A stretch of DNA of 64,000 bases. Origin: Streptomyces coeruleorubidus (lineage in GTDB: Bacteria; Actinomycetota; Actinomycetes; Streptomycetales; Streptomycetaceae). The position numbers were made by a program, and so were the translations under genes. Shown in pieces: positions 55,131 through 63,042 of the stretch. The notes under the pieces are model-generated. The model was given only the letters and a program-made list of their open reading frames with translations, was not told the DNA's origin and made no database searches. The stretch spans positions 8,184,001-8,248,000 of the forward strand of contig NZ_CP118527.1 of the NCBI RefSeq assembly GCF_028885415.1. Direction: 5' to 3'. Numbering within the stretch: the stretch's first letter is position 1; each line of letters opens with the position of its first letter.

Positions 55131-56386
55131 CGAACCCGGCGACGACCCACACGATTCCGGCCCAACTTGGGCCGAGGGAGGCTGCCGAGTCGATGGACCG
55201 CGTGATTCCGGGCGCGGGACCGAGCGGCAATCCCGGGCCGGGGGAGGGTGCCCCGTCGGCGGGTGCCACGATCCCGGGCGGGGGTGCCGGCGGGCAGGCC
55301 GCCGGGGTGATGGGTGCTGTGCTTCCGGGCTCGGGTCCTGGCGGGCAGGCGGCCCCGTCGACGGACGCCGTGATCCCGGGCGGGGGTCCCGGCGGGCAGG
55401 CCGCCGGGTCGGCGGACGCCGTGATCCCTGGCTCGGCCTTCAGCGGGCAGTCCGGGCCGGCGCAGGCCGCGGACGCCGTCATCCCGGGCGCCGGCCCCAG
55501 CGGATACCCCGGCGCACGGCCCACTGTGAAGCTGCGTGAGGCCGACCCCGACGATCCGCCCCGTTACGCGCCCGAGTGGCTGGAGTTGCGGGAGTCGGCC
55601 GACGCCGCCGCGCGGGCGCACGATCTGCTCGACCCGTTGCGCATCCGGCTCGCCAACCTGCCGGGCAAGTCCGGCGGTGTCGTCATCCACGACCTCGGGT
55701 GCGGTACCGGCTCGATGGGCCGCTGGCTCGCCCCCTGCCTGGACGGCGCGCAGCACTGGATCCTGCACGACCGCGACCCCTACCTGCTGCACTTCGCCGC
55801 CGTCACCTCCCCGCGCTCCGCCGCCGACGGCAGCCGGGTCACGGCGGAGACGCGGCGCGGTGACGTCGCCCGCCTCACCGCGGACGCCCTGCGCGGCGCG
55901 TCCCTGGTGACGGCGTCCGCGCTGCTGGACGTCCTCACCCGCGAGGAGGTCGACGCCCTCGCCGCCGCCTGCGCCGGAGCCGGCTGCCCGGCCCTGCTGA
56001 CGCTGTCCGTCGCCGGCCGTGTGGAACTGACGCCGTCACACCCGCTGGACTCGGAGATCGCCCAGGCGTTCAACGACCACCAGCGCCGCGACGGTCTGCT
56101 CGGTCCCGACGCGGTGACGGCGGCGACCGAGGCGTTCTCCGAGCACGGCGCGACGGTACGGCTGCATCCGAGCCCGTGGCGGCTCGGCCCCGAGCAGGCC
56201 GCGCTCACCGAGCAGTGGCTGCGCGGCTGGGTCGGCGCCGCCGTCGAGGAGCGTCCCGACCTGCGCGCCGCCGCCGACGCCTATCTGGCCGAACGCCTGG
56301 CCGCCTGCGCCGCCGGCCAGTTGCGCGTCACCGTCCACCACACCGACCTACTGGCCCTGTGCCGCCCGGCGGGCGGAGCGTCATGA
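55127..56386 (+). CDS. Class I SAM-dependent methyltransferase with repeat-rich N-terminus
   Basis: A 419-residue protein. Residues about 24-129 are a Gly/Pro/Ala-rich run with six units beginning (V/T)(I/L)PG, mostly 17 residues apart and probably disordered. The methyltransferase domain begins near residue 150 with WLELRESADAAARAHDLL and has the SAM site VVIHDLGCGTGSMGRWLAP, HDRDPYLLHFAA (acidic end of strand 2) and SLVTASALLDVLTREEVDAL. The substrate is unknown; the neighbours suggest the pterin- or pyrimidine-derived product. It is coupled by ATGA overlaps to the genes on both sides. Confidence 0.87.
55196..55513 (+). repeat. In-frame repeats in the methyltransferase N-terminus
   Basis: Six protein repeats of the type AVIPGGGPGGQAAGSAD, most about 51 bases long, occupy residues 24-129. 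The central units are close copies and the outer ones have diverged (spacing 22, 17, 17, 17, 19 residues). The segment is encoded with the same base composition as the rest of the gene. Confidence 0.85.
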
Positions 56387-57912
56387 GCCCGCGGGCGGGA
56401 GTGGACGTCGCGCCACGGGGCGCGGTGGCGGGGACGCGTGTGCGGCTGAAACCCGCTGACACCGCCCGGTTGCCGGAGACCGCCGACGGCGCGGGCCGGC
56501 TCGGTGAAACCGGTGCTCCGGCGCCGTCGTCGGCCGCCGCCGAGCCGTCGCGCCGGCTCGCCGCCACGGTCCCGGACGGGCCGTCGGCGACCGTCGGCGG
56601 CCGTCCTTCGCCCGCCGGGGCCGGGACGAGCACCGCGATCGCGCCCCTGGCCGATCCGGACGTGCCGTGCCCGGTCGCCGACGGCACGGGCGTGCGCCTA
56701 CTCGGCGAGCCGGCCCTCTCCCCACGCGCCGTGGTCGACGCCGAGACCCCGACGCCCACGACCCGCCCGGAGGCCTCCCGTCCCGGCCCCGTCCGTACCG
56801 CCCTCGCCCGGCTCGGCTCCCCCAAGGCCCGTACGCACCTCGGCACCTTCGCCGGAGTCGTCATCCTCGGCGTGCTGCTGTGGCGGCTGGGCACCGGGGT
56901 CTTCCTGGACGGGCTGCGCCGCATCGACGGAACATCCCTGGTGCTGGCCCTCGGAATCGGGCTCGTCACCACCGTGTTCAGCGCCTGGCGATGGGCGCTC
57001 GTGGCCCGGAGCCTGAGGATCCGGCTGCCGTTCGGGCCGGCCGTCGCCGACTACTACCGGGCGCTGTTCCTGAACGCGGCGCTGCCCGGCGGTGTGCTCG
57101 GCGACGTGCACCGGGCGGTGCGGCACGGGCAGAGCGAGGGGGACGTGCGGCGGGGCGTGAAGGCCGTCGTCCTCGAACGGGCCGCCGGGCAGATCGCGTT
57201 GTTCGCCGTCGGGGCCGTGGTCCTGCTGACCATGCCCTCGCCGGTGCTGGCCGAGGCCCGGCACATCGCCCCGCTCGCGGTCCTGGCCGCACTCGGCGCA
57301 CTCGCCGTCGCCCTCGCCCTGCGCATGAACCGCGCGGCGCCCTCCCGACGGGGCCGGGCGCTGCGCGCCACGCTCGCCGAGGCGCGCGAGGGGCTGCTGT
57401 CCCGCCGCAACGGGCCCGGAGTCATCGTCTCCTCCGTGGTCGTCCTGGCAGGCTACGTCGCCATGTTCGTACTCGCCGCCCGTGTCGCCGGAGCCGCCGC
57501 CTCCGTGGCCGTACTGGTGCCGCTCGCCGTACTGGCGCTGCTGGCCATGGGCCTGCCGCTGAACGTCGGCGGCTGGGGACCGAGGGAAGGCGTCACCGCC
57601 TGGGCGTTCGGCGCCGCGGGCCTGGGCGCCGGGCGGGGACTCGCCGTCGCGGTCGTCTACGGGGTGCTCAGCCTCGTGGCGAGCCTGCCCGGCCTGGTCG
57701 TGCTCGTCGCCCGCTGGTACGCGGGCCTGCGCGCCGGGTCCCGGCCCGCCTCACCGGCACCCGGCCCCGGCCCCGCGACCGTGGCCGACTACTCGTCGGA
57801 GGTCAGCAGCGAGAAATACGCCCCGAAGGAATCCGCCAGGCTCGCCAGGAGTTCCTTCCCCTTTTCCGCCGAACCCAGCGAAGGACGGCCGATGACACCG
57901 GAATCGGTATAA
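56383..57912 (+). CDS. Lysylphosphatidylglycerol-synthase-like (UPF0104) membrane protein
   Basis: A 509-residue protein. About 150 N-terminal residues are Pro/Ala/Thr-rich and probably disordered; the rest has about eight membrane helices with family segments LFLNAALPGGVLGDVHRAVRHG, VVLERAAGQIALF and LPLNVGGWGPREGVTAWAFG. This is the transmembrane flippase-like part of the AglD/MprF-related family; no aminoacyl-transferase domain is attached. It may move a lipid-linked or amphipathic product across the membrane. The frame ends in TAA at 57910, which puts the last 124 bases over the convergent creatininase gene. The charged C-terminal tail lies wholly within that overlap. Confidence 0.86.
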   Translation: MSPRAGVDVAPRGAVAGTRVRLKPADTARLPETADGAGRLGETGAPAPSSAAAEPSRRLAATVPDGPSATVGGRPSPAGAGTSTAIAPLADPDVPCPVADGTGVRLLGEPALSPRAVVDAETPTPTTRPEASRPGPVRTALARLGSPKARTHLGTFAGVVILGVLLWRLGTGVFLDGLRRIDGTSLVLALGIGLVTTVFSAWRWALVARSLRIRLPFGPAVADYYRALFLNAALPGGVLGDVHRAVRHGQSEGDVRRGVKAVVLERAAGQIALFAVGAVVLLTMPSPVLAEARHIAPLAVLAALGALAVALALRMNRAAPSRRGRALRATLAEAREGLLSRRNGPGVIVSSVVVLAGYVAMFVLAARVAGAAASVAVLVPLAVLALLAMGLPLNVGGWGPREGVTAWAFGAAGLGAGRGLAVAVVYGVLSLVASLPGLVVLVARWYAGLRAGSRPASPAPGPGPATVADYSSEVSSEKYAPKESARLARSSFPFSAEPSEGRPMTPESV

Positions 57913-58517
57913 CCGGACATGCCGAGGGTGAGCAGATGACGCCGGTCGTCAGCGACGAAATCGGAAGTCTCATAACCGGGTCGGAGCATTTCGGGATGAG
58001 CGTGCAGAAGGATGGAGGTCTCTATTTCCCCCGCGTGCATGTCGGTGAGCAGCGAGGTGAGCACACCCGCCCGCTCCCGCGCCGCCTCCCAGTCCTCCGG
58101 GGCCGGGAACAGCGCCATCCGCTCGCCGCGGGCGGAGGATTCCTGAACGACGTTGCCCAGCACGTAGTTTCCGCCGTGCCCGTTGACCACCACCAGGGCG
58201 TCGACGCCCGACCGGCGCAGCGAAGCCGCTATGTCCCGTACCACCGCATGAAGGGTCACCGAGGAGATGCTCACGGTCCCCGGCCAGGCCGCGTGCTCGT
58301 GCGAGCAGGAGATCGTCACCGGAGGAAGGAGGTGCACCGGGTACGCGCCGGCTATCTCCCGCGCGACGGCACAGGCGACGAGCGTGTCGGTCGCCAGCGG
58401 AAGATACGGACCGTGCTGCTCGAAGCTGCCCACGGGAAGCACCGCGACCTGCCGTGAGACACCGGCGCCCCGCGTCCGTACGTCTTCCGTGGTGTCCGCC
58501 GGCACCAGATCACTCAT
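57789..58517 (-). CDS. Creatininase family amidohydrolase (possible ArfB-like deformylase)
   Basis: A 242-residue member of the creatininase family. Metal ligands fit at Glu33, His35 and Asp44 (PVGSFEQHGPYLPLATDT), His114 (VVVNGHGGN) and the Glu in MHAGEIETS. The family includes creatininase, MftE of mycofactocin and the archaeal ArfB, which removes formate from the FAPy-type product of GTP in riboflavin/F420 synthesis. Here it lies 41 bases from a GTP cyclohydrolase II homologue thought to stop at that very intermediate, so a deformylase role is a strong hypothesis. It runs opposite to its neighbours, overlaps the membrane-protein gene tail to tail, and shares a very short promoter region with the cyclohydrolase gene. 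Confidence 0.9.
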   Translation of the reverse strand: MSDLVPADTTEDVRTRGAGVSRQVAVLPVGSFEQHGPYLPLATDTLVACAVAREIAGAYPVHLLPPVTISCSHEHAAWPGTVSISSVTLHAVVRDIAASLRRSGVDALVVVNGHGGNYVLGNVVQESSARGERMALFPAPEDWEAARERAGVLTSLLTDMHAGEIETSILLHAHPEMLRPGYETSDFVADDRRHLLTLGMSGYTDSGVIGRPSLGSAEKGKELLASLADSFGAYFSLLTSDE

Positions 58518-58558
58518 AACGACACGGCCTTTCGTCTCTGCTTAGGAACTCGAGAATC

Positions 58559-59218
58559 ATGACAGAAAAAATTGGCGTACTCGGCAAGAAGTCCCCGCAG
58601 CGGACCGGCGTGGAACGCGTCGTGAATGCGCCCTTGCCCACCGTGTACGGGAAATTCCAGGCGGTCGGCTACCTGGACCACGACCGCGGTGACGAACAAG
58701 TGGCGCTGGTCTACGGCGACCTCGGCACCGACGACGTGCTCATCCGGCTGCACTCGGAATGCCTGACCGGCGACGCCTTCGGCTCCCAGCACTGCGAGTG
58801 CGGCGACCAGCTCGACGCCGCCCTGCGCGCGGTCGTCGCCGAGGGCGCCGGTGTCGTCGTCTACCTCAGAGGGCATGAGGGCCGCGGTATCGGCCTGCTC
58901 GCCAAGCTGCGCGCGATGGCCCTCCAGGCGGAGGGTCTGGACACCGTCGAGGCCAACCTCGCCCTCGGCCTGCCGGTGGACGCCCGCGACTACGGCGTGG
59001 CGGCCCGGATCCTCGACGACCTGGGCGTCAAGTCCGTGCGCCTGATGTCCAACAACCCGCGCAAGCGCGAGGCGCTGGTGAACCACGGCATCGAGGTCGC
59101 CGAGCAGGTGCCGCTGCTGATCCCGCCGTGCGAGAACAACATCACCTATCTGCGGACCAAGCGGGAGCGCCTCGACCACCACCTGCCCCACCTCGACGCG
59201 GTGGTCAGCTCCTCCTGA
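58559..59218 (+). CDS. GTP cyclohydrolase II homologue with Met120 (SCO6655-like)
   Basis: A 219-residue RibA-family enzyme. Zinc ligands are Cys68, Cys79 and Cys81 (HSECLTGDAFGSQHCECGDQ); GTP-site residues follow in VVVYLRGHEGRGIGLLAKLRAMALQ. The residue equivalent to E. coli Tyr105 (IRAYALQ) is Met120 (LRAMALQ). In S. coelicolor SCO6655 the same Met was reported to stop the enzyme at 2-amino-5-formylamino-6-ribosylaminopyrimidinone 5'-phosphate instead of the deformylated riboflavin precursor. So this is probably not the riboflavin enzyme but a dedicated first step of the local cluster. AGGA lies about ten bases before the ATG. Confidence 0.93.
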   Translation: MTEKIGVLGKKSPQRTGVERVVNAPLPTVYGKFQAVGYLDHDRGDEQVALVYGDLGTDDVLIRLHSECLTGDAFGSQHCECGDQLDAALRAVVAEGAGVVVYLRGHEGRGIGLLAKLRAMALQAEGLDTVEANLALGLPVDARDYGVAARILDDLGVKSVRLMSNNPRKREALVNHGIEVAEQVPLLIPPCENNITYLRTKRERLDHHLPHLDAVVSSS

Positions 59219-59318
59219 GACGCCGGGGCAGGTTCCGGTGCCCCTCGACGTGACCTGGGCGCATGGGCGCGCGACCCCCGGGCGGGCCGCGTACGCTTCG
59301 TGGACGTCAGCCCCTTGA

Positions 59319-59342
59319 GCGCCGGCCCTTTGCGGCCGGCGC
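59319..59342. terminator. Hairpin between the cyclohydrolase and saccharopine genes
   Basis: Nine-base perfect arms GCGCCGGCC and GGCCGGCGC with a six-base loop, 100 bases after the cyclohydrolase stop and 24 bases before the next start. It may terminate the upstream transcript or form a leader structure; there is no U tract. Confidence 0.55.
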
Positions 59343-59366
59343 CTCACGTCCGGAGGCCCACCTGGT

Positions 59367-60428
59367 ATGACCGAGCTCCATCTGTGGCTGCGCCACGAGG
59401 CCCGAACGACCGAGCGACGCACACCGGTCGTGCCCGACGACGCCCGGCGGCTCGTCGAGCACGGAGTGGCACTGACCGTCGAGGACTCCCCGCAGCGGGT
59501 CTTCCCGACCGAGGAGTACGAGGCGGCCGGCTGCCGCGTCGCCCCCGCGGGCTCCTGGGTGTCGGCCCCGCGGGACACCGTCGTGCTCGGCCTGAAGGAA
59601 CTGCCCGACGACCCGGCCGAACTGACGCACCGGCACGTCTTCTTCGGCCACGCCTACAAGGGCCAGCCGGGAGCGGCCGGCCTGCTGCGCCGGTTCGCCG
59701 CCGGGGGCGGGGCGCTGTTCGACCTGGAGTACCTGGTGGACGACAGCGGGCGACGCCTCGCCGCCTTCGGGTTCTGGGCCGGCTACCTGGGCGCGGCCCT
59801 CGCCGTGCTCCAGCACCGCGGCCGGCTGCGGGCGCCGCTGACGCCCACGACGAAGGAGGCCCTGGACGAGACGCTGAAGCCCGCCGCGGACGACGCCGAG
59901 TTCACCGGCCTGGTCATCGGCGCCCTGGGACGCAGCGGCCGCGGTGCCCGCACGGCCTTCGCCACCGCGGGTGTGGACCCGACCTGCTGGGACCTCGCCG
60001 AGACCCGCGACCTGGACCGCCGCGCCCTGCTGGAGCACGACGTGATGGTGAACGCGGTGCTCGCCACCGGCCCCGTCCCGCCCTTCCTCCGCGAGCAGGA
60101 CCTCGACGCCCAGGGCCGCCGCCTGCGCACCCTGTGCGACGTCACGTGCGACGTCGGCTCCCCGCTCAACGTCCTTCCGGTGTACGACGAGACCACCGAC
60201 TGGGACGAGCCCGTCCGCCGGTTGCGCGAGGAACCCCCGCTCGACCTGATCGCCATCGACAACCTGCCCTCCCTGCTGCCGCTGGAGTCCAGCGCCGACT
60301 TCTCGGCCGCCCTCCTGCCCCACCTGCTCGATTTCGGCGTCACCGGGCCCTGGGGACGCTGTCTGGACCGGTTCCGTCAGGCATGCCGTGAACACGGCCT
60401 CGACAAGGGGGAGATCCATGAGCACTGA
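59367..60428 (+). CDS. Saccharopine dehydrogenase (NAD+, lysine-forming)-like protein
   Basis: A 353-residue alanine-dehydrogenase/PNT-fold enzyme of LYS1 type. LWLRHEARTTERRTPVVPDDARRL at the N-terminus matches the family substrate-side motif (R-x-E-x4-ERR-PL), followed by VLGLKELPDDPAEL and HVFFGHAYKGQPGAAGLL. The late CDVTCDVGSPLNVLP fits the NAD site. It would interconvert saccharopine with lysine and 2-oxoglutarate. The ATG follows GTCCGGAGG. It overlaps the LYS9-like gene by 11 bases, so the pair may carry lysine to the aminoadipate semialdehyde level or act on a related opine. Confidence 0.9.
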   Translation: MTELHLWLRHEARTTERRTPVVPDDARRLVEHGVALTVEDSPQRVFPTEEYEAAGCRVAPAGSWVSAPRDTVVLGLKELPDDPAELTHRHVFFGHAYKGQPGAAGLLRRFAAGGGALFDLEYLVDDSGRRLAAFGFWAGYLGAALAVLQHRGRLRAPLTPTTKEALDETLKPAADDAEFTGLVIGALGRSGRGARTAFATAGVDPTCWDLAETRDLDRRALLEHDVMVNAVLATGPVPPFLREQDLDAQGRRLRTLCDVTCDVGSPLNVLPVYDETTDWDEPVRRLREEPPLDLIAIDNLPSLLPLESSADFSAALLPHLLDFGVTGPWGRCLDRFRQACREHGLDKGEIHEH

Positions 60429-61575
60429 CCCGGTACCCGCGAGCGGCACCGTCCACTGGATCGGCGCCGGCCTGTCCACGGGCAGCGGTCTGGCCACGCT
60501 GTGCGACACCGCCGAGCGCGTACGGCTCTGGCACCGCACCGAGAGCCGCGCGGCCGACGCCCTCGACCGGCTGGGCCTCGCCGGACGGGCCGAGCCCCGC
60601 GCCTACACGCTGCCCGCCCTCGCCGCCGAACTGGCGCCCGGCGACGTCGTGGTGTCGATGCTGCCCGCGCCGGAGCACGCGCCGCTGCTCGCGGAGTGTG
60701 TCCGGCTCGGGGCGCACTTCGCCTGCTCCAGCTATGTGTCCGAGGCGGTCCTCGATCAGGTGCCCGCCGCCGAGAAGGCCGGGGTCGTCGTCCTCACCGA
60801 GGCCGGGCTGGACCCGGGCATCGACCACCTCTTCGCCCACGCCCTCGTCGCCCGCGCCCGGGAGGCCATCGGCGATCGGACGCCGGCCTCGTACACCCTC
60901 ACGTCGTACTGCGGCGGCGTCCCGGCCGTCCCGAACGACTTCACGTACCGCTTCAGCTGGGCACCGGCGGGGGTCCTCAACGCCCTGCGCTCCCCGGCCC
61001 GTTACATCGAGGGCGGCGCCGAGACGGTCGCCGACCGCCCGTGGGAGGCGACCCGGCGGCACGTCGTCGACCGGGAGACCTTCGAGGTCTACCCCAACCG
61101 TGACAGCGTCCCCTTCGTCGCGCAGTACGGACTGCCGGCCGCCTGGACACCGCGCACGTTCGTCCGCGGCACCCTGCGTCTTCAGGGCTGGCTGCGCGCC
61201 TGGGACGGCGTCTTCGAGGAGCTGAAGAGGGGCGACGACGCCCGGATCACCGCCCTGGCCCAGGAACTGGCTGCCGCCTACCCCACCACGGACGACGACC
61301 GGGACCGGGTCGTCCTCGCCGTGTCGCTGGACGTCCGGGCCGCGACCGGGCGGACCTGGGCGGGCGGCTACCTCCTGGACCTGGTGGGCGACACCCAGGA
61401 GAGCGCGATGGCCCGCTGCGTCTCGCGCACCCTCGCCCTGGGCGTCCGCCACGTCCTGGACGGCTCCCTGCCGCCGGGCCTGAACCGCGCCGCCGAGACG
61501 GCGGCCCGGTCCGAACAGTGGCTGAGTGAACTGGCCGGGGACGGCCTCGAGTTCACGCTCCGCGTCGACCAGTAG
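60418..61575 (+). CDS. Saccharopine dehydrogenase family protein (LYS9-like)
   Basis: A 385-residue Rossmann enzyme of the saccharopine dehydrogenase (glutamate-forming) type. VHWIGAGLSTGSGLATLCD is the nucleotide site (with GAG rather than GxGxxG spacing), then VVVSMLPAPEHAPLLAECV, GAHFACSSYVSEAV, VLTEAGLDPGIDHLFAHALV and SYCGGVPAVPNDFTYRFSW, all family segments. GGGGGAG precedes the ATG, which lies inside the end of the upstream gene. The two enzymes together can split saccharopine-like intermediates, making this a likely lysine catabolic or biosynthetic pair. Confidence 0.9.
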   Translation: MSTDPVPASGTVHWIGAGLSTGSGLATLCDTAERVRLWHRTESRAADALDRLGLAGRAEPRAYTLPALAAELAPGDVVVSMLPAPEHAPLLAECVRLGAHFACSSYVSEAVLDQVPAAEKAGVVVLTEAGLDPGIDHLFAHALVARAREAIGDRTPASYTLTSYCGGVPAVPNDFTYRFSWAPAGVLNALRSPARYIEGGAETVADRPWEATRRHVVDRETFEVYPNRDSVPFVAQYGLPAAWTPRTFVRGTLRLQGWLRAWDGVFEELKRGDDARITALAQELAAAYPTTDDDRDRVVLAVSLDVRAATGRTWAGGYLLDLVGDTQESAMARCVSRTLALGVRHVLDGSLPPGLNRAAETAARSEQWLSELAGDGLEFTLRVDQ

Positions 61576-61581
61576 CGAAGG

Positions 61582-62814
61582 TCAGCCCGAGACGGCCTCG
61601 TGGACGAACTTCTTGAGGTCGCGGAAGACCGTGTGGGAGGACCTGGGTCGCACCTGCGTCATGAACTGCACCGTCAGGTCGCGGCCCGGGTCCACCCAGA
61701 ACGTCGTCGTGGCCACCCCGCTCCAGCTGTAGGAGCCGAGCCCGGACGGCGCCTGGGTGCGGGACGGGTCGATCACCACGGAGACGTTGAGCCCGAAGCC
61801 GAGCCCCTCGTTGCCGGGCTCGTCGTGGGCCGGGCGGCTGCCGAAGGCCCGCAGATCGGCGTTGCCGGGCAGGTGGTTGCGGGTCATCAGGTCCACCGTC
61901 TCCGGGGCGAGCAGCCGGACGCCGTCCAGCTCGCCCCGGCGGCGCAGGAACTCCATGAAGCGGTGGTAGTCGTGGGCGGACGCCACCATGCCGCCACTGC
62001 CGGACAGGAACCGCGGCCGGCCGCCGCGCAGCGGCAGACCGGGGATCCGCTCGATGCCGCCGCCCTCCTTCTCCCCGTACATCTCGGACAGCCGGGGCGC
62101 CTGCTCGTCCGTGACGTGGAACCCCGCGTCCGTCATGCCGAGCGGCCCGAAGATCCGCTCGGCACAGAACACGTCGAGCGGCTGCCCCGACACGACCTCG
62201 ACGACCCGGCCCAGGACATTGCTCGCCACCGAGTAGTTCCACTGCGTGCCCGGCTCGAACTGCAACGGCAGACTCGCGTACACCTCGATCGTCTCGGCCA
62301 GGTCCGCGCCCGGCCGCACCGACGACTCCAGACCGGCCTCGCGGTACAGGGCGTCCACCGGGTGGGTGTGGTAGAAGCCGAAGGTCAGACCCGAGGTGTG
62401 GGTCATCAGGTGCCGGACGAGTATCGGGCCGGTGGCCGGACGGGTCCGGACGTCGGGCCCGGAGCCGCCGACGTAGACCCTCGGGTCGGCGAAGGCCGGC
62501 AGGTGGTCGGCGACCGGGTCGTCCAGCGACAGCCGCCCCTCCTCCACCAGCAGCAGCGCGGCGACCGCGGTGACCGGTTTCGTCATGGAGTAGACCCGCC
62601 ACAGCGTGTCCGGCTCGACGGGCTGCCCGGCCGCGATGTCGCGCAGACCGTGCGTCGTGAGGTGGGCGACGCGTCCGGCGCGGGCCACGGACACGAGGAA
62701 GCCCGGAAGCCGGCCCTCGTCGACGAGCCGGGCGAAGTGCCGGTCCAGACGGCCCAGCGCCCGCGGATCCAGCCCGGCCTCACCCGGGTCGACCTCTTGT
62801 CGCAGCTGTGCCAT
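61582..62814 (-). CDS. Serine hydrolase of the class C beta-lactamase family
   Basis: A 410-residue protein with the beta-lactamase/DD-peptidase fold. The active-site Ser-x-x-Lys is in LWRVYSMTKPVTAVAALLLV, and a Tyr-x-Asn-like motif is in TQWNYSVASNVLGRVVEV. The HLMTHTSGLTFGFY segment and SYSWSGVATTTFWVDPGRDL near the C-terminus are typical of the EstB/LpqK-like esterase group. No signal peptide is seen, so it is probably a cytoplasmic or non-classically located esterase rather than a resistance beta-lactamase. It converges on the LYS9-like gene with only six bases between stops. Confidence 0.9.
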   Translation of the reverse strand: MAQLRQEVDPGEAGLDPRALGRLDRHFARLVDEGRLPGFLVSVARAGRVAHLTTHGLRDIAAGQPVEPDTLWRVYSMTKPVTAVAALLLVEEGRLSLDDPVADHLPAFADPRVYVGGSGPDVRTRPATGPILVRHLMTHTSGLTFGFYHTHPVDALYREAGLESSVRPGADLAETIEVYASLPLQFEPGTQWNYSVASNVLGRVVEVVSGQPLDVFCAERIFGPLGMTDAGFHVTDEQAPRLSEMYGEKEGGGIERIPGLPLRGGRPRFLSGSGGMVASAHDYHRFMEFLRRRGELDGVRLLAPETVDLMTRNHLPGNADLRAFGSRPAHDEPGNEGLGFGLNVSVVIDPSRTQAPSGLGSYSWSGVATTTFWVDPGRDLTVQFMTQVRPRSSHTVFRDLKKFVHEAVSG

Positions 62815-63042
62815 CGCTCATCCTCCGTCGCACTCGTCGAGGTGAGATCCGGCATACCCCGACCGGACCGCCTCAGACCTCATCCTCGTGCAGGAACCAT
62901 TCGTGATCACGCAAGAGCCGATGAACGGGCCGTCCGCGTCGTGGTGACCATGGCGGACGAGCTCCGATGACTGCCCATCAGGCCGCCCCGCACCGGCTAG
63001 GGTTGATGCACTGCAACGACCACGTGGGGGGAGTGCGGCCGC

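Noticed and set aside
58559-59218. Plain riboflavin-pathway RibA
   Set aside because: Met replaces the conserved Tyr in the active site and no other rib genes are nearby.
61582-62814. Resistance beta-lactamase
   Set aside because: It has the SxxK site but no export signal and resembles esterase-type members of the family.
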